DNA of 64,000 nucleotides from an uncultured Prevotellaceae bacterium. GTDB taxonomy: Bacteria; Bacteroidota; Bacteroidia; Bacteroidales; Bacteroidaceae. The position numbers and the translations under genes were made by a program. Below, piece by piece: positions 28,795 through 38,485 of the stretch. Location of the stretch: positions 1 to 64,000 of the forward strand of contig CADACW010000012.1 of assembly GCA_902786565.1 (NCBI GenBank). Direction: 5' to 3'. The notes beneath the pieces were generated by a model. It was not told where the DNA came from and ran no database searches. It worked only from the letters and a program-made list of their open reading frames with translations. Numbering within the stretch: position 1 is the stretch's first letter; each line of letters starts with the position of its first letter.

Positions 28795-30442
28795 TATAAA
28801 GGTAACGTTTTATGCTTTTCTTAGGTGTTTTCTGAAATTCTTCGTTGCGCAGGATGATTTGTGCTATGCGGCAATAGGCAGGCAACTGCGTGTTCAGGTT
28901 CAGGTGGTTCTGCTCCATGATGGCCTCCAGCCCCTCGTGGTCAATCATCGCTGCCTCGTCCTGGTCGGGATAGACCAGTGCCACCAGCTTCTCGCCTTTC
29001 TGCACCACCAGGCTCTCACTCACCATAGGCATAGAGTTCAGCCGGTCTTCTATCTCCTCCGGATAGACGTTCTGCCCATTGGCGCCCAAGAGCATGTTCT
29101 TGATGCGCCCACGTATGTAGATGTTTCCGGCATAGTCCATGGTGCCCAGGTCGCCGGTGTGGTACCAGCCGTCCTTGTCTATGGCCTCACGGGTGGCCTC
29201 CTCGTTCTTATAGTAGCCCAGCATCACATTGGTGCCCCGCGCCACAATCTCGCCTGGCACATTGGCGGGGTCGGGACTTAGTATGCGCACTTCCATATTG
29301 TCGATGGCACAACCGCACGAACCGGCAGCAAACTCGTGCCAGTCACGATAGCTGATGAGCGGTGCGCACTCCGTGGCGCCATAGCCTACGGTCAGGGGGA
29401 AACCGATGCTCAGCAGAAACTCCTCGACCTCTTTCGACAGGGCTGCGCCGCCCACAATCACCTCGTAGGTGCGGCCTCCAAAGGCCTCCATCACCTTCTG
29501 GCAGATGCGTTCTTTCACCCTGTCACTCACCACGGGAAGGGCCAACAGCAGCTTCATCCGGTTGGTCTGCAGGATGGGGAAGACGCGCTTGCGCACTATC
29601 TTCTCAATGATGAGCGGCACCGAGATGATGAGCGCCGGCTTCACATCGGTAAATGCCTTGGCAATGAGCGACGGCGACGGCAGGCGATTGAGGAAAAACA
29701 GGTGACAACCGTTGCAGAAACCGAAAATGAACTCTATGGAAAGTCCGTACATATGGGCCATGGGCAGTATGTCAAGCATCGGGCTGCCCGGCTTCACTTG
29801 GCTGCCCAGCCGCCGCAGGCAGAAGTCCAGATTGCCCCACAGGGCGCGGTATGGCAGCATCACCCCCTTTGAGAAGCCAGTGGTGCCGCTGGTGTAGTTG
29901 ATAAGCGCCAGCTCCTCAGGATCGTCCACGTGATAGTTCACATGCGACTTTGCGAAAGAATAAGGGTATTTGTTGCCGAACATTAAATTAAGATGTTCAC
30001 GCGCATAAGTGAGGCGCTCCGAGCGGGAGACCATCAGCGAAAAGTCGGGCAAGTTGATGATGCCTTCGAGAGCCGGCATGCTGTCGGGGTTGATGTCCTT
30101 GGCAATAAAGTCGCCCACGAAGAGCAATCTGGCCTCCGAGTGGTTCACCACATTGTGAATCTGCTCGCTATTGAACTCATGAAGTATAGGCACCACTACG
30201 GCGCCATAAGTCAGCGTAGACAAAAAAGCCACAGCCCAATGTGCGGAGTTGCGACCACAAATGGCAATCTTGTCGCCAGGCCCTATGCCGCAGTTCTCAA
30301 AGAGAATGTGCAGCTTTTCTATTTTACGCGCCACATCGTGAAACTGGAGTGTCTGCCCCTCATAATCGGTCAGAGCGTCTGAATCCCAGTTGTTTACAAT
30401 GGCGTCTTGTATGTATTTATTGAAACCAGAACCAATGTTCAT
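28766..30442 (-). CDS. AMP-forming long-chain acyl-CoA ligase-like protein, copy 1
   Basis: The start is the ATG at 30442, just downstream of a clear promoter, giving 558 residues. Motifs mirror the neighbouring copy: [37 protein letters not shown] and [11 protein letters not shown]. Compared with its neighbour it carries a short extra C-terminal tail (NDYGTNTKF), which is the part that overlaps the next gene. Two adjacent same-orientation copies indicate tandem duplication. Confidence 0.9.
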   Translation of the reverse strand: MNIGSGFNKYIQDAIVNNWDSDALTDYEGQTLQFHDVARKIEKLHILFENCGIGPGDKIAICGRNSAHWAVAFLSTLTYGAVVVPILHEFNSEQIHNVVNHSEARLLFVGDFIAKDINPDSMPALEGIINLPDFSLMVSRSERLTYAREHLNLMFGNKYPYSFAKSHVNYHVDDPEELALINYTSGTTGFSKGVMLPYRALWGNLDFCLRRLGSQVKPGSPMLDILPMAHMYGLSIEFIFGFCNGCHLFFLNRLPSPSLIAKAFTDVKPALIISVPLIIEKIVRKRVFPILQTNRMKLLLALPVVSDRVKERICQKVMEAFGGRTYEVIVGGAALSKEVEEFLLSIGFPLTVGYGATECAPLISYRDWHEFAAGSCGCAIDNMEVRILSPDPANVPGEIVARGTNVMLGYYKNEEATREAIDKDGWYHTGDLGTMDYAGNIYIRGRIKNMLLGANGQNVYPEEIEDRLNSMPMVSESLVVQKGEKLVALVYPDQDEAAMIDHEGLEAIMEQNHLNLNTQLPAYCRIAQIILRNEEFQKTPKKSIKRYLYNDYGTNTKF

Positions 30443-30465
30443 TGCACAATTTTCAAAATTTTGTG

Positions 30466-30497
30466 CAAAGGTACATCGTTTTCTGCACAAATCCAAA
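30466..30497 (-). promoter_or_regulatory. Promoter of the acyl-CoA ligase-trpS operon
   Basis: On the minus strand TTTG (30497-30494), a 20-bp spacer and TACCTTTG (30473-30466) match the consensus exactly. A dyad with arms GCACAA and TTGTGC (30444-30466) occupies the leader and overlaps the -7 box edge; it could be an operator. Confidence 0.78.
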
Positions 30498-30552
30498 AAA
30501 AAAGTGCAGTTTTTTCCACATTAACGTATTTTAAAGAACAGCCTCATTCAAA

Positions 30553-30635
30553 GATAACCGCCAGTTATATGGTATATAAGTGCCAGTTATATGGTATATA
30601 AGTGCCAGTTATATGGTATATAAGTGCCGGTTATC
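30553..30635. repeat. Triple palindrome array E, 22-bp period
   Basis: Three identical 22-nt units at 30560-30581, 30582-30603 and 30604-30625 each hold TTATAT-ggt-ATATAA. The set is framed by inverted GATAACCG (30553-30560) and CGGTTATC (30628-30635). It lies between the ligase operon promoter and the glycerate kinase stop. Confidence 0.9.
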
Positions 30636-30646
30636 TCCCAAAGTTA

Positions 30647-31714
30647 TTATGTGATGGAGCACATTATGGACGATAAATTACGTTTGGCCACTTCGGGCTT
30701 GATGGCTTCTGAAAGGGGAAGTTCTGAGGGATTGATGCACATTACCTGCGAGAATCCGGCATCGAGCAGCAACTGGCGGTCGGCTATGCAGCCTGCAACG
30801 AGGCAGACAGGGACTTGATGGGCCTTGGCCCGCTGGAGGATGCCGTAGGGCAACTTGCCCATTAGTGTCTGGCGGTCGGCCGACCCTTCGCCAGTGATGA
30901 CAAGCGAGGCTCCGGCCAGCATATCGTCGAAGTGGACGGCATCGAGCAGCAAGTCGATGCCTGGACGGCAAGTGGCTCCAAGATACTGTAGGAAAGCATA
31001 GCCCAAGCCTCCGGCGGCTCCTGCGCCAGGCGCGTTCTGACGGTCGAAGCCAAAGTGGCGGGCAGAGATGGCAGCAAACCGACGGGCACGGTCATCGAGA
31101 CGGCGCACCACGTCGGGAGTGGCCCCTTTCTGCGGGGCAAAGACACAGGCGGCCCCACGCTCGCCACAAAGCGGATTGTTGACATCGGTGGCAATGGTGA
31201 AACTCACACCGTCAAGCGCCCGCACATCGTCCCAGGTGCCATGCTTGGCAAAGGCGTCGATGATGGCCCGAATCATGCCGATGCCACAGTCGCTGGTGGC
31301 ACTGCCTCCTAATCCCACGATGATGCGGCGGCACCCTCGGCTCACGGCGTCGGCCACAAGCTGGCCCGTTCCGTAGGTAGAGGTCAGCAGGGGGTTGCGC
31401 TCTTCGGACGAGAGCAGCTCCAGTCCACTGGCCTTGGCCATTTCGATGACGGCACTATCGCCACATACCAGATAGCAGGCGGTGACGGGGCGCATCAGGG
31501 GGTCGCGCACCGTCAATTCTGCAAGGTCGCCCCCCACAGCACTACGAAAGGCTTCTATCCAACCCTCGCCACCATCGCTGACCGGAATCTGGACCACGTC
31601 GGCATCGGAGAAACGGGATAAAAGGCCCTCGGCAGCCGCCTGGTTAGCCTCCTGCGAGGTCAGGCAGCCTTTGAAAGAGTCGATGGCTATGATGGCACGA
31701 TGGCAAAGGTTCAT
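30647..31714 (-). CDS. Glycerate kinase (GlxK/GarK family)
   Basis: The protein has 355 residues and normal length. N-terminal IAIDSFKGCLTSQEANQA, the Gly-rich VGLGGSATSDCGIGM and late VITGEGSADRQTLMGK are the family's conserved blocks. It phosphorylates D-glycerate, feeding glycolysis. The start overlaps the recG stop by 4 bp, so it is the last gene of a long minus-strand cluster. Confidence 0.93.
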   Translation of the reverse strand: MNLCHRAIIAIDSFKGCLTSQEANQAAAEGLLSRFSDADVVQIPVSDGGEGWIEAFRSAVGGDLAELTVRDPLMRPVTACYLVCGDSAVIEMAKASGLELLSSEERNPLLTSTYGTGQLVADAVSRGCRRIIVGLGGSATSDCGIGMIRAIIDAFAKHGTWDDVRALDGVSFTIATDVNNPLCGERGAACVFAPQKGATPDVVRRLDDRARRFAAISARHFGFDRQNAPGAGAAGGLGYAFLQYLGATCRPGIDLLLDAVHFDDMLAGASLVITGEGSADRQTLMGKLPYGILQRAKAHQVPVCLVAGCIADRQLLLDAGFSQVMCINPSELPLSEAIKPEVAKRNLSSIMCSIT

Positions 31715-33936
31715 GAGATGGCAGACCAGTTGATGTCGGTTTTACGTATTTCGCTGAGTCGCTGCCAGAGAGACTGATATTTGGCGGAATTGCATTGCGG
31801 ATCTTCGCCGATGACGATGGCAGCCTCGTCGCGAGCCATCTGCACCAGCTGGCCGTCGCGGGCAATGTCGGCAATCTTCAGGTCGAAAGCCATGCCGCTC
31901 TGCTGCGTGCCCTCCAGGTCGCCGGGGCCTCGCAGCTTGAGGTCTGCCTCGGCAATTCGGAAACCGTCGTTGGTCTCGCACATGATGTCGATACGCTTCC
32001 TGGTGACCTCCGACAGTTTGTAGTTGGTGACGAGGAAGCAGAAACTTTGCTCGGCGCCACGCCCCACCCTGCCCCTCAACTGATGCAGCTGTGAGAGGCC
32101 GAAGCGCTGGGCGTCGATGATGACCATCACGGAGGCGTTGGGCACATTGACACCCACCTCTATGACGGTAGTGGCCACGAGTATCTGCGTCTGTCCGCTG
32201 ACGAAGCGTTGCATTTCTTCCTCCTTGTCATGGGCGTTCATCCGTCCGTGCACTTTGCTGAGACGGTATTCGGGAAAGACCTGACAGAGGGTTTCAAAGC
32301 CTTGCTCCAGATTCTTCAAGTCCATCTTTTCGCTCTCCTCAATCAGGGGGAAGACAAAATAGACCTGGCGTCCTGCCTGGATTTGGCGTCGGATGCCGTC
32401 GTAGAGCGAGGTCATGCGGCTGTCGAAGACATGGACGGTCTGTATGGGTTTGCGCCCTGGCGGCAGTTCGTCGATGACGCTCACGTCGAGGTCACCGTAG
32501 AGTGTCATAGCCAATGTGCGGGGAATAGGCGTGGCCGTCATTACGAGCACGTGGGGGATAGCGCCGACTGCAGCCCCACCCCCGGCCCCTCCCGCTGTGG
32601 GGAGGGGAGTGGTTACATTTGTCTGCTGGTTAGTGTGCATACTCCCCTCCCCCTCGCGGGAGGGGTTGGGGGTGGGGCTGCTTTTTCCCCATAGCTTGGC
32701 CCTTTGGGCTACGCCGAAACGGTGCTGCTCGTCGATGACGACGAGGCCGAGACGGCTGAACTGCACGGTGTCTTCGATAACGGCATGGGTGCCCACCAGT
32801 ATCTGCACGCTGCCGTCGAGGAGGCCAGCGAGCACTTCTTTCCGCTTTTTGCCCTTGATGATGCCGGTGAGCAGCTCCACACGGATGTCCATTCCGGTCA
32901 GAAGTTCGCGTAAGGTGGCCAGGTGCTGCTCGGCCAGAATCTCGGTGGGTGCCATCATGCAGGCCTGGAAGCCGTTGTCCAGGGCAATGAGCATGGCCAT
33001 CAGGGCCACAAGGGTCTTGCCGCTGCCCACATCGCCTTGTAGCAGGCGGTTCATCTGTCGGCCGGAGCGCATATCGCTCCTGATTTCGTGCATCACGCGC
33101 TTCTGCGCCCCAGTGAGACTGAAGGGCAGGCATTGGTAATAGAAGGTGTTGAAGATATCGCCAATTCGCGGAAAGACGAAGCCCAAGTATTTGCGGCGCT
33201 GGTCACTGGCATACCGCAGAATGTTGAGCTGAACGAAGAAGAGCTCCTCGAACTTCAAGCGCACACGCGCCTGCGACAGCTGCTTGGCATCAGGTGGATA
33301 ATGGATGGCGCGCAGAGCCTGGTCGCGGCTGACGAGGTGGAGTTTGGACGTGATGAAGGGGGGGATGGTCTCCGGCAGGGGCTGAGTGAGTTTGTCTAAC
33401 AGATTGTGGACGAGCCGCTCAACACCCTTCGAAGTGAGATTGCTCTTCTTCATCTTCTCCGTAGTGTTGTAGTAAGGACGCATGCCCAGACTTTTATCGT
33501 CAAGTTCGGTGCTGTCGGCCCCGAATTCATCAACGTCGGGATGCTGTATCTGGATGCGGTTGTTGAACACAGAAGGCCGGCCGAAGACCAGATACTGACG
33601 GCCGACCTTATAATGTTCGCGGGCATACTTGCCCCCATTGAACCAGACCAAGTCCATCAGGGCAGTGCCGTCGGTAAAATGGGCAACCACCCGCTCTTTG
33701 TGGACACCCATGGAGAAGGTCTCGAAACTGAGTATGTGGCCAACGACTTGGACGAAGGCCATGTCGCCCGTCAACTCGCTCACCTTGTAGACTTTCGAGC
33801 GGTCCACGTACTTATAGGGGAAATACTCCAGCAGGTCGGCAAAGGTGTTGATGCCCAGTTCTGAACTGAGCAACTTCTTCCTGTTAGGGCCAACGCCCGT
33901 CAGGTACATGATGTCCTGCTGGAGAATGTCGGGCAT
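31711..33936 (-). CDS. recG: ATP-dependent DNA helicase RecG with an in-frame inserted repeat element
   Basis: The protein has 741 residues; RecG is usually about 690-700. RecG remodels stalled replication forks and branched DNA. The N-terminal wedge/OB region, Walker A (LLQGDVGSGKT, about 300), motif II DEQHRFGV (about 400), motif III TATPIPRT (about 466-473) and C-terminal GRVGRGAEQSF are all present. About 40 extra residues (about 417-457, beginning SPTPNPSREGEG) lie between motifs II and III, encoded by a GC-rich inverted repeat at 32570-32681. The frame is intact. Confidence 0.94.
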   Translation of the reverse strand: MPDILQQDIMYLTGVGPNRKKLLSSELGINTFADLLEYFPYKYVDRSKVYKVSELTGDMAFVQVVGHILSFETFSMGVHKERVVAHFTDGTALMDLVWFNGGKYAREHYKVGRQYLVFGRPSVFNNRIQIQHPDVDEFGADSTELDDKSLGMRPYYNTTEKMKKSNLTSKGVERLVHNLLDKLTQPLPETIPPFITSKLHLVSRDQALRAIHYPPDAKQLSQARVRLKFEELFFVQLNILRYASDQRRKYLGFVFPRIGDIFNTFYYQCLPFSLTGAQKRVMHEIRSDMRSGRQMNRLLQGDVGSGKTLVALMAMLIALDNGFQACMMAPTEILAEQHLATLRELLTGMDIRVELLTGIIKGKKRKEVLAGLLDGSVQILVGTHAVIEDTVQFSRLGLVVIDEQHRFGVAQRAKLWGKSSPTPNPSREGEGSMHTNQQTNVTTPLPTAGGAGGGAAVGAIPHVLVMTATPIPRTLAMTLYGDLDVSVIDELPPGRKPIQTVHVFDSRMTSLYDGIRRQIQAGRQVYFVFPLIEESEKMDLKNLEQGFETLCQVFPEYRLSKVHGRMNAHDKEEEMQRFVSGQTQILVATTVIEVGVNVPNASVMVIIDAQRFGLSQLHQLRGRVGRGAEQSFCFLVTNYKLSEVTRKRIDIMCETNDGFRIAEADLKLRGPGDLEGTQQSGMAFDLKIADIARDGQLVQMARDEAAIVIGEDPQCNSAKYQSLWQRLSEIRKTDINWSAIS
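32570..32681. repeat. GC-rich inverted-repeat element inserted in recG
   Basis: A left arm of about 40 bp (32570-32610, GCAGCCCCACC...) and a right arm (32641-32681, ...GGTGGGGCTGC) are inverted copies with a few mismatches, around a 30-bp loop. The element is translated within recG in frame. A related stretch lies at 51008-51062. Confidence 0.85.
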
Positions 33937-33942
33937 AAAGGA

Positions 33943-35151
33943 TTACAGGTGCAGCGTGTGTCCCATGCGCTGCTTTTTGGTCTGCAGATAACGGAGGTTG
34001 TACTCGTTGGGCTCTACCTCGATGGCGACGTTCTCTACGATTTCCAGGCCGTAGGCTTCCAATCCGACTCGCTTCACGGGATTGTTGGTCATCAGGCGCA
34101 TCTTGTGCACACCCAAGTGGCGCAGCATCTGAGCACCGCAACCGTAGTCGCGCTCGTCGGCCTTGAACCCTAAGCAGAGGTTGGCATCGACAGTGTCGTA
34201 GCCCTCCTCCTGAAGGCGATAGGCGGCAAGCTTGTTCATCAGGCCGATGCCACGGCCCTCCTGCTGCATATAGACGATGACGCCTTTGCCCTCGCGCTCA
34301 ATCATCTGCATGGCACGGTGCAACTGTTCGCCACAATCGCAACGCTTCGAGCCGAGGATGTCGCCCGTCATACACGAGGAGTGGACACGCACCAGTATAG
34401 GCTCGTCTTCACGCCACTCACCCTTGATGAGGGCGAAATGCTCCTGACCGCCCACTTTCTGGCGGAAGGGAATGATTCGGAAGTGGCCGTACTGCGTGGG
34501 GAGGTCGGCCTCTACGCCAACATCGATGAGCGACTCCTGGCGCAGACGGTAGGCAATCAGGTCCTTGATGGTGATAATCTTCAGTCCGTGTTTTTGGGCG
34601 TAGACCTGCAACTGGGGCATACGGGCCATGGTGCCGTCTTCGTTCATGATCTCGATAAGTGCGCCGGCAGGATATAGCCCGGCCAGTTTGCAGAGGTCGA
34701 TGGCGGCCTCGGTGTGTCCGCTCCTACGTAGCACGCCATTGTCCTGGGCATAGAGCGGGTTGACGTGGCCGGGGCGTCCGAAGGTCTGCGGGGTCGAGGA
34801 TGGGTCGGCCAGCGCTCGGATGGTGGCGGCGCGGTCGTGGGCCGAGACGCCCGTTGTGCAGCCTTCCAGCTTGTCGATGGTAACAGTAAAAGGGGTGCCA
34901 AGTAGTGACGTGTTCTCCTGCACCTGATGGGCCAGTTGCAACTCTTCGCTGCGGCTGATGGTGATAGGGGCACAGAGCACGCCACGGGCATTCTTCAGCA
35001 TGAAGTTCACCATTTCGGGCGTAATCTTCTCGGCGGCACAGATCAGGTCGCCCTCATTCTCGCGGTCTTCATCGTCGACAACGATGACAAATTTTCCTTC
35101 TCGGAAGTCCTTCACGGCTTCCTCTATGGTTGATAGTTGAGATTGGTTCAT
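33943..35151 (-). CDS. ribBA: Bifunctional DHBP synthase / GTP cyclohydrolase II
   Basis: The protein has 402 residues and joins two riboflavin-pathway enzymes. The N-terminal half (about 1-200) has [12 protein letters not shown], the acidic metal motif of 3,4-dihydroxy-2-butanone-4-phosphate synthase, plus [12 protein letters not shown]. The C-terminal half (about 205-402) has the GTP cyclohydrolase II zinc site [18 protein letters not shown] and [12 protein letters not shown]. It sits 6 bp upstream of recG and 3 bp downstream of the LptF/G-like gene. Confidence 0.97.
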   Translation of the reverse strand: MNQSQLSTIEEAVKDFREGKFVIVVDDEDRENEGDLICAAEKITPEMVNFMLKNARGVLCAPITISRSEELQLAHQVQENTSLLGTPFTVTIDKLEGCTTGVSAHDRAATIRALADPSSTPQTFGRPGHVNPLYAQDNGVLRRSGHTEAAIDLCKLAGLYPAGALIEIMNEDGTMARMPQLQVYAQKHGLKIITIKDLIAYRLRQESLIDVGVEADLPTQYGHFRIIPFRQKVGGQEHFALIKGEWREDEPILVRVHSSCMTGDILGSKRCDCGEQLHRAMQMIEREGKGVIVYMQQEGRGIGLMNKLAAYRLQEEGYDTVDANLCLGFKADERDYGCGAQMLRHLGVHKMRLMTNNPVKRVGLEAYGLEIVENVAIEVEPNEYNLRYLQTKKQRMGHTLHL

Positions 35152-35154
35152 ATA

Positions 35155-37053
35155 TTACTTAATTTTCTGTTGTAACAAGGGGAGTATGGTGGCCGTAGTA
35201 CGCTCGATAGTCTTCAAGTCGCGGTAGAGGCGGAAACGGAAGCGGAGCATACGGAAATAGAAGAAGATGCCCACGGGCAGGACGATGCCCGTCAGGGCAT
35301 TGAGCCAGCGCAGCCGGAAGGGGCGCGTGTGGGCATGGGTGGCCAATACGGGATAATGGTTGAGATTGTGAATGACGACGCGGTCGGTAGTGTTGCCAAG
35401 GTCGTCGATGACGGCTTCGAGCCTGTCGCTGATGTCCTTTATGCGCTGATCGTCGCCAGGACGGAAGAACACCTTAACGGGCGAGGGCCACCGCAACAGG
35501 TTGTGGGCCTGATGGTAGCGGTCAATCTCCTGTGTGATGTTCAGCAGTTCGGTGGCATCGGCCTCATAGTCGGGATCGGAGATAATGACCTCCTTGCCCA
35601 CGATGTTGCGCTTCTGCCGGAGTCCGAGTATGCGGATGAACAGCAGTCGGTAGGCATCGATGTTGAAGACAGCCGAGTCGTTGTTGGCCTTGTAGGTGAA
35701 GAAAACAGCCATGGGCGCCAGCACGAAGGTGGAGATGCCCTTGCCGAACCAAATGGCCCAGTTGTCGTCGCGTGCCATGCGGGTGCCTGAGTTCTCGAAG
35801 ATGTAGTAGATGATGAACACCACCACTGAAATGATGACCGGCACGCCCAGTCCGCCCTTGCGGATGATGGCACCCAAGGGGGCACCGATGAAGAAGAAGA
35901 TGACGCATGAGAGGGCCAGGGTAAACTTGCCGATGAGTTCCAGCCAATGGGTGCGCTCCTGACGGTTCAGGTGGTTGGCATAGTCTGATTTCATGGTCAG
36001 GTCGTTGAGTACATTCTGGGCCTCACGTGCGGCGGTCATCATCACGCTGCGCTTGTCTTCCTTGTCTAAGTGGGCATAGACACTGTCAATCACGGGAAGG
36101 TCTGGCACAGCCGCCTGTTGCAACTTGGCCGAGTCGGTGGTGGTAAGCTGTGGTGTATAGAGCACATAGCGCTTTGCCTCATCATAGAAATTCTTGCCAA
36201 CAGAGTCGATGAACTGGCGGATGGAGTCCAAGTCGTGCACAATCTGCTTGGCCGACTTTGCCTTGGCGTTGCCCGAGAGGTCGGCATCGGTCATGTTGAA
36301 GCCGCTGTCGAAGTCGAGCAGTATTTGCTTGTGGCCGAAAGTCTCACGGCGGTAGGGCACTTCAGCCGCTCCGCCAATGTCCTGCGAGCGCATGTTCTCA
36401 AACCATTCGCCGCTCCACAGGGTGAGACGCAGGTGCTTTTTCTCGGCAGTCGTCTGCAACATGCCCGAATCGGCAAGGATGATGGCCTGGTCTTCATACG
36501 ACCCTGACTGACGGTAAATCATGATGCCATACAACTTGCCCGTGTCCAGATTCTTGCGCTGCACATAGAGGTTGGTGTTGGGCAGTCCGTCGTAGAAGAT
36601 GCCTTCAGGTATCTCCAGTTCCGGGCTCTTCTGCTTCATAGAGAGCAGCAGTTCGGAGAAGTGCAGGTTGGCCTTGGGGCCGATGACGTCCTGGAAATAG
36701 TAAGACAGGCCGGCCATCAGAAGAGAGATGATGATGAGCGAGCGCATGGCCTGCATCAGCGAGATGCCTGCGGCCTTGATGGCTGTCAGCTCTGAACTCT
36801 CGCCCAGATTGCCGAAGGTGATGAGCGAAGAAAGGAGGATGGCGAGCGGGAAGGCCTGGGGCATCAGCATCAGGCCCATATACCAGAAGAACTGGGCCAG
36901 GACATCGAGGGTGAGCCCCTTGCCTATCAGATCATCGACATAGCGCCACAGGAACTGCATCATCAGCACAAACTGGCAAATGAAGAAAGTGCCCACGAAA
37001 AGCAGTCCGAACTGCTTTGCCACGAAAATGTCTAACTTCTTTATTCGAAACAT
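35155..37053 (-). CDS. LptF/LptG-family permease
   Basis: I chose the ATG at 37053 (MFRIKKLDIFVAKQFGLLFV), where family members start; 632 residues. Membrane helices at about 12-35, 50-75 and 95-120, a long periplasmic beta-jellyroll region, then helices near 380-480 carry the YjgP/YjgQ signature (FIGAPLGAIIRKGGLGVPVI). An extra C-terminal part of roughly 130 residues ends with another hydrophobic segment. The family forms the ABC permease that lifts LPS from the inner membrane. LptB and LptC are not in the window. Confidence 0.9.
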   Translation of the reverse strand: MFRIKKLDIFVAKQFGLLFVGTFFICQFVLMMQFLWRYVDDLIGKGLTLDVLAQFFWYMGLMLMPQAFPLAILLSSLITFGNLGESSELTAIKAAGISLMQAMRSLIIISLLMAGLSYYFQDVIGPKANLHFSELLLSMKQKSPELEIPEGIFYDGLPNTNLYVQRKNLDTGKLYGIMIYRQSGSYEDQAIILADSGMLQTTAEKKHLRLTLWSGEWFENMRSQDIGGAAEVPYRRETFGHKQILLDFDSGFNMTDADLSGNAKAKSAKQIVHDLDSIRQFIDSVGKNFYDEAKRYVLYTPQLTTTDSAKLQQAAVPDLPVIDSVYAHLDKEDKRSVMMTAAREAQNVLNDLTMKSDYANHLNRQERTHWLELIGKFTLALSCVIFFFIGAPLGAIIRKGGLGVPVIISVVVFIIYYIFENSGTRMARDDNWAIWFGKGISTFVLAPMAVFFTYKANNDSAVFNIDAYRLLFIRILGLRQKRNIVGKEVIISDPDYEADATELLNITQEIDRYHQAHNLLRWPSPVKVFFRPGDDQRIKDISDRLEAVIDDLGNTTDRVVIHNLNHYPVLATHAHTRPFRLRWLNALTGIVLPVGIFFYFRMLRFRFRLYRDLKTIERTTATILPLLQQKIK

Positions 37054-37063
37054 CTTTACTCCT

Positions 37064-37885
37064 TTAGTTTCCTTGGCAGCAGGTGGCAAGCGCTTGCAGC
37101 ATCTCGTCGTGCACCACGGAGTTGGTTGCCACTATGCTGTCACCCTGAGTGAACTGGGGCGAACCCTCGAAGTTGGTCACTCTGCCGCCTGCCTCGGCCA
37201 CGATGAGAGCCCCGGCCATATAGTCCCATTGGCCGATGTACTTCTCCACGTAGGCATCCAGCCGTCCGGCAGCAACATAGCAAAGGGCAATGGCTGCCGA
37301 ACCCAGCATGCGGACGCTGGAGGCACGGCCATAGAAATGGTTGATAAGTTGCTGTATGACTGGCTTGTAAGCCTGACTATTATAGGGCAGCTGCAGGCAG
37401 AGCAGGGCATCGTCAATGGCCGATTGGCCTACGTGCAAGGGCTGGCCGTCGGCATAACTGCCGCCCCCAAGCCAGGCATAGAAGCACTCGTCGGCACAGA
37501 CCTCGTAGACCACGCCCAAGAGAATATCTGTGCCGCGCATCAAGGCGATGCTGACGGCATAGGGGGCAAAGCGGTGAATAAAATTTGTAGTGCCGTCGAG
37601 CGGGTCAATCACCCAGCACAGTTGCTCATCGGCCACAGGATGGTCAGCAGCCGATGAAACAGTTCCTTCCTCGGTGATAAAAACAGCCTGAGGCAGGAGT
37701 TCTTGCAATTTCCCGACAATCAGTTTCTCCGACTGCTTGTCGACATACGACACATAGTCGTGAGCATGCTTGCGCTCCACGCTTGCCGCAGAGAAATGGC
37801 TCCGCTCCTGACGGATGAAAGCCCCCGCCTGACGTGCCACGTCGTAGACGGCAAGGGTCAATTCCTGCAAATTCAGCACATCCAT
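37064..37885 (-). CDS. Inositol monophosphatase family protein
   Basis: Start at ATG 37885 (a GTG two codons earlier is possible); 273 residues. The metal-binding motifs EEGT (ITEEGTVSS), WVIDPLDGTTNF and WDYMAGALIVAEAGG are complete. SuhB/CysQ-type enzymes remove phosphate from inositol-1-phosphate, PAP or related sugars; which one is not decided by sequence alone. It lies in the cluster 9-10 bp from each neighbour. Confidence 0.92.
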   Translation of the reverse strand: MDVLNLQELTLAVYDVARQAGAFIRQERSHFSAASVERKHAHDYVSYVDKQSEKLIVGKLQELLPQAVFITEEGTVSSAADHPVADEQLCWVIDPLDGTTNFIHRFAPYAVSIALMRGTDILLGVVYEVCADECFYAWLGGGSYADGQPLHVGQSAIDDALLCLQLPYNSQAYKPVIQQLINHFYGRASSVRMLGSAAIALCYVAAGRLDAYVEKYIGQWDYMAGALIVAEAGGRVTNFEGSPQFTQGDSIVATNSVVHDEMLQALATCCQGN

Positions 37886-37894
37886 CGCCACTGG

Positions 37895-38464
37895 CTATTC
37901 ACCATTATACTGGAACACGCCCCCCAAGTCGGGGTTCTCGCCAAAATACTCTTCGGTGTTGTAGTCCTGCACGGCAGGCTGATTGTAGTCCTTGCGCAGG
38001 GGGCCTTCATGGACGAGGTAGTCGTTGAAGTTGACGGTAGTGAGCACCAATCCGAAGAATCCGAAAGCACAGCGCACGCTCTCAGGACGGATGTTGCTGT
38101 TGATACGCATCGTCGAGAAGAAGGTGTGGTTGAAATACTCCAGCCTGTTGTGCTTATAGAAGAGATCTACCTCGTACTGGTTTCTCCTGTCGATCGAATC
38201 GGCAGTGGTGAACATATAGCCCACGTTGCTGACAGCATCGTCCATCCAGTCGGTGTTGATACTGTCGTTGGGCAGGATATTCTCACGGATGTTGTCCTGC
38301 ACTTCTGCAAACATTGTCTCTTCCGACGGACAGGTGATGAAAGCCACCAGCAGTACAGCCCCCAAGAAGGCTCCCCAGATGATGATTTGTCCGAGGCAGG
38401 AGTGGCGAAACTCCTTGAAGAGTGATTCGCTCTTTCGGAACTCCCCATTGTTGTTTTGGTCCAT
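37895..38464 (-). CDS. Hypothetical single-pass membrane protein
   Basis: The protein has 189 residues: a charged cytoplasmic start, one strong helix (IIIWGAFLGAVLLVAFITC, about 27-45) and a soluble C-terminal part with mixed strands (YMFTTADSID, HTFFSTMRINSN, CAFGFFGLVL). I recall similar DUF4359-like or 'DUF4359-type' proteins only vaguely and do not assign a family. It sits between folE and the inositol phosphatase within a tight operon. Confidence 0.75.
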   Translation of the reverse strand: MDQNNNGEFRKSESLFKEFRHSCLGQIIIWGAFLGAVLLVAFITCPSEETMFAEVQDNIRENILPNDSINTDWMDDAVSNVGYMFTTADSIDRRNQYEVDLFYKHNRLEYFNHTFFSTMRINSNIRPESVRCAFGFFGLVLTTVNFNDYLVHEGPLRKDYNQPAVQDYNTEEYFGENPDLGGVFQYNGE

Positions 38465-38485
38465 AGAAACTAAGATTTTTCTGAT

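Noticed and set aside
30553-30635. tRNA or structured RNA gene
   Set aside because: The dyads come from tandem units, with no tRNA-like arms or conserved T-loop.
31711-33936. RecG as a pseudogene because of the insertion
   Set aside because: The frame is open throughout and all helicase motifs are present, so an active enzyme is more likely.
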